Assembly (NCBI GenBank): GCA_034520745.1
Contig: JAXHNF010000003.1
Location: 1-64,000, forward strand
From: Alkalibacterium sp034520745
Lineage (GTDB): Bacteria > Bacillota > Bacilli > Lactobacillales > Carnobacteriaceae_A
DNA length: 64,000 bases
Reading direction: 5' to 3'
The translations under genes and the position numbers were made by a program. This document shows positions 11,395-21,861 of the stretch, one piece after another (the first letter of the stretch is position 1; each line of letters begins with the position of its first letter). Below the pieces are notes generated by a model. It was not told the origin of the DNA and searched no databases. It saw only the letters and a program-made list of their open reading frames with translations.

Positions 11395-13873
11395 TCATTC
11401 TCCTCTTCGTTCTCTTTTTTGTTCAAAAGAAAACATCTGGCTTTCCACTTCATTATTCAGTAACTTATTCCTGAATCTATATCTCACTGCCCCTTGACTG
11501 TCTGTTCTATAAAGAACGGTATCCTGCCGGGTCAGCTTATCGATGACATCATCATGCGGGTGGCCGTATCTGTTAGACTTTCCGCAGGAGATCCACGCGA
11601 CGTGCGGATCCAACTGGTCCAGAAAAGCATCATGTGTTGAAGTCTGGCTGCCGTGATGGCCAACTTTAAGGACATCAGCCGTCAGCCCGGGATACCTTTC
11701 GAGCAGTTCTTTCTCACCATCGATTTCCAGATCCCCAGTAAACAGCCATGTCCTGTCACCTATCCAGCCAAAGAGAACCAGCGAACTGTTGTTTTTGCTC
11801 GTATTCGCTGATCTGCTCCTTGCCAGCAAGGCAAACGTATTCGCAGGAAGGCCTGTATTTGAACCTTCCACTGCTTCTGTAATTATTGTGCCATATTTTG
11901 CTATAGAAGGAAACAGAAGCTGAAAGTTTGTCTGAAAATATGTCGCTTCAGCAGATACTACCTGCCGGGTATTTATCTCACTGATTATATCGATCAGCGA
12001 GCCATAATGATCGATATCCGGATGCGTGATGATGATCGATTCCAGTTCATGAATACCTTCAGATTTCAGTACGGGGACCATGATGTTTTCGCCGATACTG
12101 AATTTTCTGCTCCTTGCTCTCCAGTCATCGACCTGAAATGCGTGCTCCCCTCCCGTATCGATGAGGTAGTTCCCTCTCCCCCACGGTTCCCGGATCAGTA
12201 TGGCTTCCCCCTGCCCCACATCTATCATAAGGACTTCACCGTAGGGGGAATATCTGACAGAAATCAGACATAGAAAAATACCGGTCAAGGGAAGAGCGAT
12301 ACGGATTTTCGTACTGTTTTTTTCAATAAAAAGAAGCAGCACCAGTATCAGGCACGTCATCAGAACGTAGCTGAATAGAGAAAGTCTTCCGGAGATAAAC
12401 GTAAACGATACATTTGAAGCGATAGTACTGGCAAAAGATTCCATCATAACAGTCACCTTGTCAGTTACCAGATGGCTGACTGTAAAAAGAAGTGACTCGG
12501 GTATGAGGATCGACAAGACCAGATTCACGATCAATAGCGGCAGCAGCAGCACTGCAATAAACGGTATGAAAAGACTGTTCAAAGCAAGGACACCCCACGA
12601 GAATTCGTAGAAATGGTAGGTCAGGATGGGAACTGATGCGATCAGCACGTATCAGGTTCAGTCCAAAATACTGCCTGATCCTCGACCATGTCCTGAAGTA
12701 GTCCTGGCTTGTTGTCATAATGATGATAAAACTGATCAGGTAGCTCAGTTGAAAGCCGACAGCAGTCACACTGTATGGCTGAAGGACCATGGCAATGATC
12801 AGCATCATACACCAGCTGTTCAGGGTCGTGACCGTTACAGTCAGTTTTCCCCCTGCCAGTTTGATCCAGGTCTGGCCTAACGCTCGAAATACACTTACGC
12901 CTAATCCGGTCGTCAAACCGTAAAAAGGTAAGAACAGCATCAGAAAACCGGCCGTGGTTTCTTTGCTGACCTTTAGTCTGATCAGTGAGGACTGAAGCAG
13001 ACGGATCACCAGCACAACATGCAGACCGGATATACTCAGTAAATGCAGTAGCCCCAGTTCTCTGAATGTCTGCATAGTTTCATTTGAAAAAGACCGCTTA
13101 TCGGCAAACAAGAGGGTTTTAGTATAGGCAGCCGACTGCTCGTTCATCGTATGGTCAACATGAGTCAGTATTTTCTGTCTCAGTGAATCCGGGAAATAGC
13201 GATACGGACGTCTGATTGCGTCATCTTTCAGGACAATCAGATCACTAGCCGTCAGAACACTGAAAACCCCTTTAGTTTTCAAGTGATCTTTCTAAGTTGA
13301 ACTGATGAAAATTAGAGGGCTCACCGGGTGTGGACAATCGCCCCCTGACAGCCGCCGTCCTGACCGGACTTTCAATCAGTATTTCTTTTTCACTTTCTTC
13401 CTTGATATAATACGTTACCATCACCTTTTCACTTCTTCTCATCCTGATAAACGAGCCCTTCAAAAGACAACTTGTCGCCGTCGATCCTGACGCTGGTCTC
13501 TTTGACCTGCACAAGGACCGTCTGATTATCCGCCAGTGACAGGAAGGAGGACCTCAGGATAAAAATAGCTGGTCCTGACATAGAGAAGCAAACTGATCAG
13601 CAGTGTTCCAAACAGCAGAGAATGATTTTTCAATGACAGAACTCTGACTCCAATGACCATCATGACCGTAACCGTCAGATACAGAGAACTCGTTCACCAG
13701 ACTGATAACAAAGGACAGGGTAAAAAGCGCAATAAAAATCATGTCAGCAGCCAATGACGTGTCGCCATGGACCTGATCTGAATCTCATGACGCCCATCAT
13801 CAAGACGGACAGAAACGTCTGATATACGTATAATAAGACTTCTGACAATCACACAATAGATATAGTTGAACAT
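11395..13873 (-). CDS. comEC: DNA uptake channel ComEC/Rec2, frameshifted
   Basis: Inner-membrane channel for single-stranded DNA in natural transformation. Order seen: N-terminal hydrophobic and OB-like region, the Competence domain with FRELGLLHLLSISGLHVVL, several membrane helices, and a C-terminal metallo-beta-lactamase domain with THPDIDHYGS and VGHHGSQTSTHD. Breaks lie near 12640, 13275, 13530 and about 13700-13740. The start is uncertain: ATG 13873 overlaps the comEA stop and has GAGGT upstream; ATG 13768 is an alternative. The gene abuts comEA upstream and holA downstream. Confidence 0.88.
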
Positions 13874-14519
13874 TTAATCGACCTCGATAGACTCATGTAT
13901 TCCTTCAATGTTTTTTCACCAATACCCGATACATTCATTATGTCTTCAATGGCTTCGAACGGGCCGTTTTCTTCTCTATACTTGATTACCGCACTTGCTT
14001 TGCTTGGGCCAATACCCGTCAGCTTCAGCAGCTCGCTTTCATCGGCTCTGTTGATATTCACTTTAGCTTCTTTTGACGTCAGCTCTTTAAGCCCGTCATG
14101 ACCCGCCGGATCCTCGCCTTCCAGCGGAATATAAATGTACATTTCATCCTCCAGCAGCTGGGCAAAGTTGATGTGTTTGGTGTCCGCTTTATCAGCGAGT
14201 CCACCGGCTGCTGACAACTGCATCGACAACGCGCTGATCAGCCTCGAGTGAAAAAACTCCCGGATGCTTCACCGCTCCCTTGACACTCCACAACAACCGT
14301 TTTATCCACCCCTGGTTCTGAAAGAGCCGCTTTGTTCCCATTCATGACTTCCCGCTCAGGTTCGTCAGTCTCGCTGAGTATAGATTCCAGCGTCACGCCC
14401 TCCTCTCTATTGGCATTCAGGTCAGAAGGGCACCTCATGACAATGAAAAATGTTATGACAAGCACCACGATCACTGCCGCAGCAATGAGCAATTCTTTTA
14501 TATATTTATTCCATTCCAT
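13874..14519 (-). CDS. comEA: DNA receptor ComEA, frameshifted
   Basis: Membrane-anchored double-stranded DNA receptor for transformation. One N-terminal membrane helix (residues about 10-28), a SLBB-type middle region, and a C-terminal helix-hairpin-helix pair with KVNINRADESELLKLTGIG and VSGIGEKTL. Breaks lie near 14240 and 13900. After the second correction the protein ends IHESIEVD with a TAA at 13874-13876, which then overlaps the comEC start. Confidence 0.88.
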
Positions 14520-14587
14520 TATTCTATTCGATGCCTCCCTGAATCTTGTTATATATAATACTGACAAAATATAAAAAAACTCATTTT

Positions 14588-14625
14588 TTTAAAAGCCGGA
14601 CTCAAGAAAATGAGTCCGGCTTTTA
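14588..14625 (-). terminator. Terminator after ylbL/sepM
   Basis: AAAAGCCGGACTCA pairs with TGAGTCCGGCTTTT around a short TTTTCT loop. It separates the ylbL operon from comEA. Confidence 0.85.
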
Positions 14626-14637
14626 TCAAAATAAGTT

Positions 14638-15674
14638 TCAGTCAATAGTATTCAGGTAATCGATAGCATCTGTTATATTCCTGACAGGGACGATTTCCAT
14701 ATCCGAGTCAATAGCTTCGGCAGTCTCCAGAGCCGTTTCGTAGTTTGTTCTGGAAACCAGCGGCTTCTTCCATTATCCTGCTGTTTGTCTCATCATCCGG
14801 GGCGAAAGAAAACAGAAGCACCCGCTTCGTCAGCAGCCACTACTTTCTTGTCGATTCCGCCTATCCGACCTACGTCGCCGTTTTCAGCAATCGTACCAGT
14901 ACCTGCAACTTCGATCTCGCTGTCAAAATCCTCAATGAGCATTTTATACACTTGAAGCGAAAACATGAGTCCGGCAGACGGTCCGCCGATATTCCCGGCA
15001 TCAATGCTCACTTCCGGTGATGTCGAGATAGAGGACTGGGTCACAAGCGTGATCCCGATACCCGGATTGCCGGTTTCCTCGATTAGAATCAGCTCACCGT
15101 CAACTTCAAATGTTTGTCCGTTTCTTGTTACGGCAAGGGTCACAGTATCTCCGACATACTGATCACTGATATATTCGATGAATCCATCAGTATTGTCGAA
15201 GGACTGTCCATTGATTTCTGAAATACTGTCTCCCATATTCAACTCATCAGAGAAATTTGAATCCGGCGAGACTGACATCACATAGACACCTTCATAGTCT
15301 ATTTCGTAGGGCAATTCAGCAGCATTAAAAGCCGCAGCTTTAGCCGTATCGATCGAATAATCCATATAGTAGCTCTGGAGCATTCTATACTCGCTGTAAT
15401 CGTCATAATTTCCGAGCAGCTGTGCTTCACTTACGCCAGAATGATACGGCAGAAACTGGAACAGCGAAGAGAATGGGGTCGCCCTGAACATTTCAACAGT
15501 CGTCAGCATGTACTGGCTGTCTGAAACATCTGTCTGCCCGTTGACCTCGACTCTGTCATTGATAACTACAGCACTGCCTGGTCTTTCTATAAAATAGGGT
15601 ATCGGCAGAAAAAACAGAAGATACGCAGCCAGTCCCAGAAGAAAAGCTTTAATTACTGTCTTTTTTTTATTCAC
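14638..15674 (-). CDS. ylbL: SepM/YlbL-family membrane serine protease (PDZ plus Lon-type domain), frameshifted
   Basis: A signal-anchor helix (residues about 8-28), a PDZ domain (about 125-210) and a Lon-like protease domain with catalytic Ser in GGPSAGLMFSL and Lys in GIDKKVVAAD. Relatives in streptococci (SepM) trim a competence pheromone; whether this one does is unknown. One break near 14800; the corrected C-terminus reads ITDAIDYLNTID. It is the last gene of a ylbG-rsmD-coaD-ylbL run. Confidence 0.88.
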
Positions 15675-15675
15675 T

Positions 15676-16171
15676 CTACTTTTCCACCTTTTGAGAAGCC
15701 TTTTTCACTCTGTCATCGACATGAGCAGGGACAAGTTCCTGTAATTCGCCCCCATAGTAGGCAATTTCCTTGACCATGGTCGAGCTGACAGACTGATACT
15801 TTGAATCAGCAATCAGAAAGACCGTTTCGATGGCTTCGCTCTGCATTGCATTGAGCTCTGCGATATCTCTTTCATATTCAAAATCCTTGACTGAACGGAT
15901 TCCGCGTATGAGGACATTGATATCATTGTCTTCGGCAAACTTTGCAGTCAGTCCATCATAAGCAAATACCCGGCAATTTTTAACGTCGATCTCCTTTAAA
16001 CTGGTTTCCACCATTTTCAAGACGCTCTTCAGTTGAAAATAAGTAACGTTTGGCTGTACTCGCACTTACGATAACGATCAGCTCATCCACTAGTCCGGCT
16101 GCTCTGTTCAAAATATCCAAATGGCCATACGTCAGCGGATCGAAACTCCCCGCATAAAGTGCTCTTTTCAT
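15676..16171 (-). CDS. coaD: Phosphopantetheine adenylyltransferase, frameshifted
   Basis: Penultimate step of coenzyme A synthesis: ATP plus 4'-phosphopantetheine to dephospho-CoA. GSFDPLTYGHLDI carries the T/HxGH nucleotide motif, and LIRGIRSVKDFEYE and SVSSTMVKEIA are conserved. One break near 16010. Its ATG overlaps the rsmD stop as ATGA, so the two are translationally coupled. Confidence 0.93.
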
Positions 16172-16728
16172 TGATTTTCCACCCATTCATAAATAGATAT
16201 TTTCGTTGTTCCATATATTTTTTCCTTGATAAAATGTACTGAGGGATCATCAAAGTCCAGAGAAACATCACTGTCAGTTTCACAGACAATAATAGCCTGA
16301 TTGTTTAAAGACTTATTCGCGGTCAGACGGTTCACGACCGATTCCAGTTCCTGCGCCGCATACGGCGGATCAAGAAGTATCAGATCGAACGTCTCCTCAG
16401 TCTGCTTGAAATAATCAATTGCCTGTAAATCTTTTTTCTTTAAGATATTGAACTTTTCCGGTTCCTTTGTGATCTCTACATTCTCTCTGATCGTTTTTAC
16501 TGCCGAATAATCGTGGTCCACTAAAGTTGCCTTGTCCATCCCTCTGGAAACAGCTTCGATTCCCAGCGCTCCGCTTCCGGCATAAAGATCAAGTGCCTGG
16601 CCGCCATCAAAATAAGGGCCGATCATATGAAACAAAGACTCCTTGACCTTATCCGTAGTCGGTCGGGTCGATTTCCCACTGACCGACTTCAGCTTTCTTC
16701 CACCGTATTCTCCTGAGATTATCCTCAT
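16168..16728 (-). CDS. rsmD: 16S rRNA (guanine966-N2)-methyltransferase
   Basis: Methylates G966 of 16S rRNA. 186 residues, intact. Start MRIISGEYGGRKLK; SAM site LDLYAGSGALGIEAVSRG; catalytic LLDPPYAAQ. Same operon as coaD and ylbL, the conserved Firmicutes order. Confidence 0.94.
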   Translation of the reverse strand: MRIISGEYGGRKLKSVSGKSTRPTTDKVKESLFHMIGPYFDGGQALDLYAGSGALGIEAVSRGMDKATLVDHDYSAVKTIRENVEITKEPEKFNILKKKDLQAIDYFKQTEETFDLILLDPPYAAQELESVVNRLTANKSLNNQAIIVCETDSDVSLDFDDPSVHFIKEKIYGTTKISIYEWVENQ

Positions 16729-16747
16729 CCAGTTTCATCCTTTTTGT

Positions 16748-17065
16748 TTAATTAAAGATGCTTTTTACAAAACTTTCCTCTTCATCTTTTTTAGAGAGTG
16801 CCGCTACTTCATCAAGTATCCCGTCAAATGTTTTGGGTATTTCACACTGATAAGAATCCTCGACTTTTCTGACAAAATGCTGCTTCGTGATTGCGGCTGC
16901 GGTAGACTCCTTATCTTCACGGTCGACATAGATGATCGCGTAGTTCATGTTTTTAGAAATGTAGTGGATCAAACCGTAACGTTTTAATTTATTTACATAT
17001 TTCGTTGTATATAACCAGACAACCAATCCGACTCTTGAACTTTTTTCCTGATCCAAAGTATTCAC
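16748..17065 (-). CDS. ylbG: YlbG-family protein (UPF0298, DUF2129)
   Basis: A 105-residue intact protein matching the YlbG family (GLVVWLYTTKYVNKLKRYG, HYISKNMNYAIIYVD). No enzymatic function is established for the family. It precedes rsmD exactly as in Bacillus, which supports the call. Confidence 0.85.
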   Translation of the reverse strand: MNTLDQEKSSRVGLVVWLYTTKYVNKLKRYGLIHYISKNMNYAIIYVDREDKESTAAAITKQHFVRKVEDSYQCEIPKTFDGILDEVAALSKKDEEESFVKSIFN

Positions 17066-17090
17066 CTTCTTCTGTTTTTTTTATTATACC

Positions 17091-17122
17091 AAAAAAGTCC
17101 CTCTACACGAGAGGGACTTTTA
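17091..17122 (-). terminator. Terminator after ylaN
   Basis: AAAAAGTCCCTCT-ACACG-AGAGGGACTTTT, eight perfect GC-rich pairs flanked by A and T tracts, so it can act on both strands. Confidence 0.85.
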
Positions 17123-17137
17123 AACTATTCAGTCACA

Positions 17138-17422
17138 TTATTTGGAATTAAAAGCGTCTGTGTATAAATCATTTAAATGTTTTTCCAGTGTGCTCAACAT
17201 CAAATGGCCTTCTTCATCTTCCATCATGCCCATAGCGACTGCGAACTCAACTTTTTTTGAAAAACCAAACATCTGAGTATCAATAACTTCTTCAAAAGCC
17301 GGACAAGACACACATAAATGCTGCTGGTTTTCAATCAGAGAAGCTATTTTTTTAGCATCTTCATTTAAAACATCTTTAGCAAGAGCGATCTGTAGCTGAT
17401 CCATAAGCATATCCTTCCCCAA
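17138..17422 (-). CDS. ylaN: YlaN-like protein (UPF0358)
   Basis: About 90 residues, intact. CPAFEEVIDTQMFGFSKKVEFAV matches the YlaN signature CPxxEEVLDTQMFGxS. YlaN in Bacillus and Staphylococcus has been linked to iron homeostasis through Fur; that role is transferred by family only. The translation could start at 17422 or at the methionine at 17407. It lies between typA and ylbG. Confidence 0.82.
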   Translation of the reverse strand: MGKDMLMDQLQIALAKDVLNEDAKKIASLIENQQHLCVSCPAFEEVIDTQMFGFSKKVEFAVAMGMMEDEEGHLMLSTLEKHLNDLYTDAFNSK

Positions 17423-17516
17423 ACTATTTTCATAGCTTTCTTTTTACAAGTATATCATAACTGACGGCATTTGGATATAAAAGAAATGAAGTACGAGCCT
17501 GTTCTAATTCAACTGT

Positions 17517-19348
17517 TTATAGTGAACGTTTTGCTGCTTTTTCACGTTCATTTTTATTCAATACTTTCTTTCTTAATCGAATGGATTCCGGAGTCACTTC
17601 ACAGTACTCGTCATCAGCCAGGAATTCAAGCGATTCTTCAAGTGTCATGATACGCGGACGTTTAATGACGTTTGTCTGGTCTTTATTAGCTGAACGGACA
17701 TTTGTTTTCTGTTTCTCTTTCGTCACGTTGACTGCGATATCAGAATCTCTGTTGTGCTGACCAACGATCATACCCTCGTAGACTTCTGTACCAGGCTCGA
17801 CAAAGATGACTCCGCGGTCTTCCAGATTCATGATGCTGTAAGTGGTAGCTGCGCCATTTTCCATCGAAACAAGCGCACCGTAACGGCGTTCGCCTGTCTT
17901 ACCCTGAATAAGTGGCAGGTACTGATCGAACGTATGGTTCATGATACCATAGCCGCGAGTTAGAGATAAGAAATCATTTGTAAAACCAATGAGTCCGCGA
18001 GCTGGAGCCAGGAAGATAAGACGGACCTGGCCGTTGCCAGTGTGGATCATGTCCTGCATTTCACCTTTACGCTGACTCAGGTTCTCGATGACGGATCCCA
18101 TGTACTCTTCAGGTGTATCGATTTGAACACGTTCAAACGGCTCATACTTCTTACCGTCAATTTCTTTAACGATAACTTCCGGTTTGGAAACCTGCAGTTC
18201 ATATCCTTCACGGCGTAAGTTTTCGATCAGGATAGATAAGTGAAGCTCACCACGTCCTGAAACGATCCAGGCATCCGGAGATTCAGTCTGTTCCACTCGA
18301 AGCGACACATCAGTTTGAAGCTGCATCATCAGACGTTCTTCGATTTTTCTTGATGTGACCCATTTGCCTTCTCTACCTGCAAAAGGCGAGTTGTTGACTA
18401 GGAAAGTCATCTGCAATGTCGGTTCATCGATATGCAGGATCGGCAGTGGATCAACGTGATCGACTGGAGTGACTGTTTCACCGACGAAGATATCTTCAAA
18501 TCCTGAAACAGCAATCAAGTCCCCCGCTTGTGCTTCTTGGATTTCCACACGGTCCAAACCGAAGAATCCGAATAATTTGGTTACGCGGAAATTCTTCGTT
18601 GATCCGTCCAGTTTACTCAAAGTAACGTTATCTCCAACTTTGATTTTACCTCTGAACACACGACCAATACCGATTCTACCGACATAATCATTGTAATCAA
18701 GCAGTGAAACCTGGAACTGCAAAGGCTCGTCGCTGATTGTCGTACAGGAGCAGGTACTTCTTTCAAGATACTTTCAAAAACAGGTTCCATTGTATCCAGC
18801 TGATCTTCGAGTTTGTCTGAAAGACTGCTCGTACCGTTGATCGCTGATGCGTAGATTACCGGGAATTCCAGCTGATCTTCATCTGCATCCAGTTCGATCA
18901 GCAGATCGACAACTTCGTCTACAACTTCTGCCGGTCGGGCAGTATCTTTATCGATTTTGTTTACAACCACGATGGGTCTTAATTTCATTTCCAGTGCTTT
19001 TTTCAGAACAAAACGTGTCTGAGGCATTGTGCCTTCATAGGCATCCACGACAAGAATAACACCGTCTACCATTTTCATGATACGTTCAACTTCTCCTCCG
19101 AAGTCAGCATGTCCAGGTGTATCCAGGATATTGATGTGGTGGTCATTGTATCTTACAGCTGTATTTTTAGCCAGTATCGTTATGCCACGTTCTTTTTCGA
19201 TATCATTAGAGTCCATTGCTCTTTCATTCAGTTCACTGTGAGCATCCAATGTGTCTGATTGTTTCAGCATCTCATCGACCAGTGTCGTTTTACCGTGGTC
19301 AACGTGTGCTATTATTGCGATATTTCTTATGTCATCTCTTTTTTTCAT
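17517..19348 (-). CDS. typA: Ribosome-associated GTPase TypA/BipA, frameshifted
   Basis: Translational GTPase involved in 50S assembly and stress growth. G1 IAHVDHGKTTL, G2 ERGITI, G3 DTPGHADFGGEV and G4 NKIDKD are visible at the N-terminus; the C-terminal part has GRGELHLSILIENLRREGYE and RGYGIMNHTFDQY. About 610 residues, with one break near 18700. It follows the inositol-monophosphatase gene but has its own upstream gap with a terminator. Confidence 0.95.
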
Positions 19349-19424
19349 AATATTCCTCCAAATTCCATACCTTGAATCTAAATTGTTTTATCGTTTTCAT
19401 ACAGTTTTCTTTTCCAGTCATTAT

Positions 19425-19472
19425 AAAAGCACTTATTCTTGACAGATTCACATTCAAGAATAAATGCTTTCC
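19425..19472 (-). terminator. Terminator after the inositol-monophosphatase family gene
   Basis: TTATTCTTGA pairs with TCAAGAATAA, extended by GCA and AAAG/CTTT, then TTTTAT on the minus strand. Confidence 0.7.
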
Positions 19473-19542
19473 AGTTATCATACTTTGTTGCCCAAAACAT
19501 TATAACAGTAAAGCCGACTGAAACACAAGCCATTACGACTTA

Positions 19543-20322
19543 TTAATTAATTAATTTGATTATTTCGTCATGCGCCTTATTGGTCGCAAAGATTATATTG
19601 TTGTTTTCCAGCAGATTTAACGGTTCATTATTGAACTGTGTGGCCTTGAACCCCAGCTCGGTCATGAATAAAAGACCGGGAGCTACATCCCATGGCTTTA
19701 AGTTGGTCGCAACATAAGCGACTATACTGCCTTTCGCCACTTCCACACTTTCAAGTCCAGCAGAACCAACTAAACGCAGACCCAGACTTCTCCGGGCTAC
19801 CTTTCTGATATGATCGTATCTGTCCTCGATCATAATGCTTGAATTTGTTGCAAGCATCCCTTCGCCGAGAGAAGCATCTCTAGGGGCAGGGATACGTTGG
19901 CCGTTACAACTGACTCCATCACCTTTAATTGCTGTATACAATCGGTTTAAAGGGACATCATATATATAGCTCTGTACCGGTATACCATCTTCATAAACAG
20001 CCAGCATCAAGGCAAAATTTTCATTCTGCAGAATGAAGTTCAGCGTCCCGTCGATAGGGTCCAGAAACCAGACTGTCCCTTCTAAGCTGCTGACATCATC
20101 TCCAAAGCCTTCTTCTCCCAATATCCGATCTTTGGGATAGGTTGTACGGATACGTTCAACAAGTTCCTTTTCTACCCATTTATCCATGTTTGTCACTAAG
20201 TCATTGGTAGCTGTCTTTTGCTCGATTTCCAGCTTGGAATCTTTCTCTTTGATTATTTCTCTGCCTATCTCATCGATCCATTTTGTGATCGTCTTGTCTC
20301 TGTCTCTGATATTTACTGACAT
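19543..20322 (-). CDS. Inositol monophosphatase family phosphatase
   Basis: A 259-residue Mg-dependent, Li-sensitive sugar phosphatase fold. Motifs: GEEGFGD (metal Glu), FLDPIDGTLNF (metal Asp and nucleophilic water site), and KPWDVAPGLL near the C-terminus. The substrate cannot be read from sequence; Bacillus YktC and enterobacterial SuhB are relatives. Intact, with a short gap from the pdh operon terminator. Confidence 0.9.
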   Translation of the reverse strand: MSVNIRDRDKTITKWIDEIGREIIKEKDSKLEIEQKTATNDLVTNMDKWVEKELVERIRTTYPKDRILGEEGFGDDVSSLEGTVWFLDPIDGTLNFILQNENFALMLAVYEDGIPVQSYIYDVPLNRLYTAIKGDGVSCNGQRIPAPRDASLGEGMLATNSSIMIEDRYDHIRKVARRSLGLRLVGSAGLESVEVAKGSIVAYVATNLKPWDVAPGLLFMTELGFKATQFNNEPLNLLENNNIIFATNKAHDEIIKLIN

Positions 20323-20382
20323 AGATTAGCCCCATTTCATTCACGTTTATCCTTAGTTTAAATGAGGTAGAAGTAAAAAGCA

Positions 20383-20423
20383 AAAACAAAGAGATTCCCA
20401 GCACTCTGGCTGAGAATCTCTCG
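20383..20423 (-). terminator. Terminator of the pdhABCD operon
   Basis: AGAGATTC pairs with GAATCTCT and an inner CAGC/GCTG stem; TTTGTTTTTGCTTTTT follows on the minus strand. Confidence 0.75.
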
Positions 20424-20442
20424 TCAATCAATTATCTGAATA

Positions 20443-21849
20443 TTACATGTGGATCGGCATGCCTAAGGCAGCTTCAGCAGCATCCATGACCACTTCACCC
20501 AATGAAGGATGTCCGTGGATCGTCAACGCGATATCCTCCGCATTCATGCCACTTTCAATGGCCAGACCAAGTTCAGCTATGATATCTGAAGCGCTGATTC
20601 CGGCTACCTGAGCACCGACAATGACATTGTCTTCCTTGGTTGTAACTAAACGAACGAATCCTTCAGTTGCATCCAGAGACAATGCACGACCATTACCGCC
20701 CAGAGGGAATTTAGTTGTATTGACGTCCATTCCTTTTTCTTTTGCTTCACTCGCAGTGTAACCTACAGATGCGATTTCCGGATCTGTAAAGGCCACGGCA
20801 GGAAGGGCACGGTAATCGACAGCTACTTTCTTGCCTGAGATTGCTTCAGCAGCAATTTTAGCTTCATAACTGGCTTTGTGAGCCAAGGCAGGTCCTGGAA
20901 CGATGTCGCCAATAGCGTAAATGCTGTCGATGTTGGTTCGGCCTTGTTCATTGACTTCGATCAGACCACGGTCACCGACTTTTACGCCTGCTTGTTCAAG
21001 ACCAAGTTCATCAGTATTAGGCTTACGTCCGACAGTTACCAGTAAGTAATCCACGTCCAGAGATTTTTCTTCTCCGTTTGCTTCATACTTCACAGTTACG
21101 CCATTGTCTGTGACTGTTGACTCTTTAGCCATGGCATTCGTGATGATATCTACGCCTTTTGCCTTGAAGTTTTTCTCGACAAGTTTGACCATGTCTTTGT
21201 CAAAACCGTTCAGGATTGAAGGGAGACCTTCTAAAATAGTGATTTCCGTGCCTAAGTTGGCATATACTCCAGCTAATTCAGAACCGATGTATCCTCCACC
21301 AACGATAGCCATTGATTTTGGAATCTCAGTTAGACTCAATGCGCCTGTAGAATCAAGGACACGGTCACTGAATTTGAATCCAGGTATTTCGATCGGACGG
21401 CTGCCGGTCGCGACGATTGCATTATTGAATGAATACGTCTGTGCACTTTCATCTTTCATAACACGCATGGTGTTCTTCATCAACGAAAATGCTTCTCCAC
21501 GAAGGATCTCCACTTTGTTCTTTTTAAGGAGGCCTTCAACGCCTTTAGTCAGTTTATCAACGACTTGGGTCTGTTTCCATTCCTGCGTTTTTGAAAAATC
21601 GATTTTCACGTTTTCAGAAGTTACACCAAACGTTGTTGAATCCAGTGATTCCTGATACTTGTGACCAGCGGAAATCAATGCTTTAGAAGGGATACATCCA
21701 ACGTTCAAGCATACCCCACCGATAAATTCTTTCTCGACAATAGCGACTTTCTGTCCCATTTGCGCTGCGCGAATAGCTGCAACATATCCACCAGGACCAG
21801 TCTCGACTACTACTGTATCTAATTCAATTGCGAAATCTCCTACTACCAT
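20443..21849 (-). CDS. pdhD: Dihydrolipoamide dehydrogenase (E3 of pyruvate dehydrogenase)
   Basis: FAD/NAD disulfide oxidoreductase that reoxidises lipoamide. 468 residues, uninterrupted. Redox disulfide in GGVCLNVGCIPSKA, NAD site VGGGYIGSELAG, interface HGHPSLGEVV. The first FAD glycine motif reads VETGPGGY rather than the usual VGAGPGGY; the codons GAG ACT are what a one-base loss plus a one-base gain would make from GGA GCT, so this is probably a sequence error. Last gene of pdhABCD. Confidence 0.95.
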   Translation of the reverse strand: MVVGDFAIELDTVVVETGPGGYVAAIRAAQMGQKVAIVEKEFIGGVCLNVGCIPSKALISAGHKYQESLDSTTFGVTSENVKIDFSKTQEWKQTQVVDKLTKGVEGLLKKNKVEILRGEAFSLMKNTMRVMKDESAQTYSFNNAIVATGSRPIEIPGFKFSDRVLDSTGALSLTEIPKSMAIVGGGYIGSELAGVYANLGTEITILEGLPSILNGFDKDMVKLVEKNFKAKGVDIITNAMAKESTVTDNGVTVKYEANGEEKSLDVDYLLVTVGRKPNTDELGLEQAGVKVGDRGLIEVNEQGRTNIDSIYAIGDIVPGPALAHKASYEAKIAAEAISGKKVAVDYRALPAVAFTDPEIASVGYTASEAKEKGMDVNTTKFPLGGNGRALSLDATEGFVRLVTTKEDNVIVGAQVAGISASDIIAELGLAIESGMNAEDIALTIHGHPSLGEVVMDAAEAALGMPIHM

Positions 21850-21861
21850 TTATGATTCACC

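Noticed and set aside
21104..21655. 183-codon plus-strand ORF across pdhD
   Set aside because: Antisense shadow of an intact, clearly identified gene.
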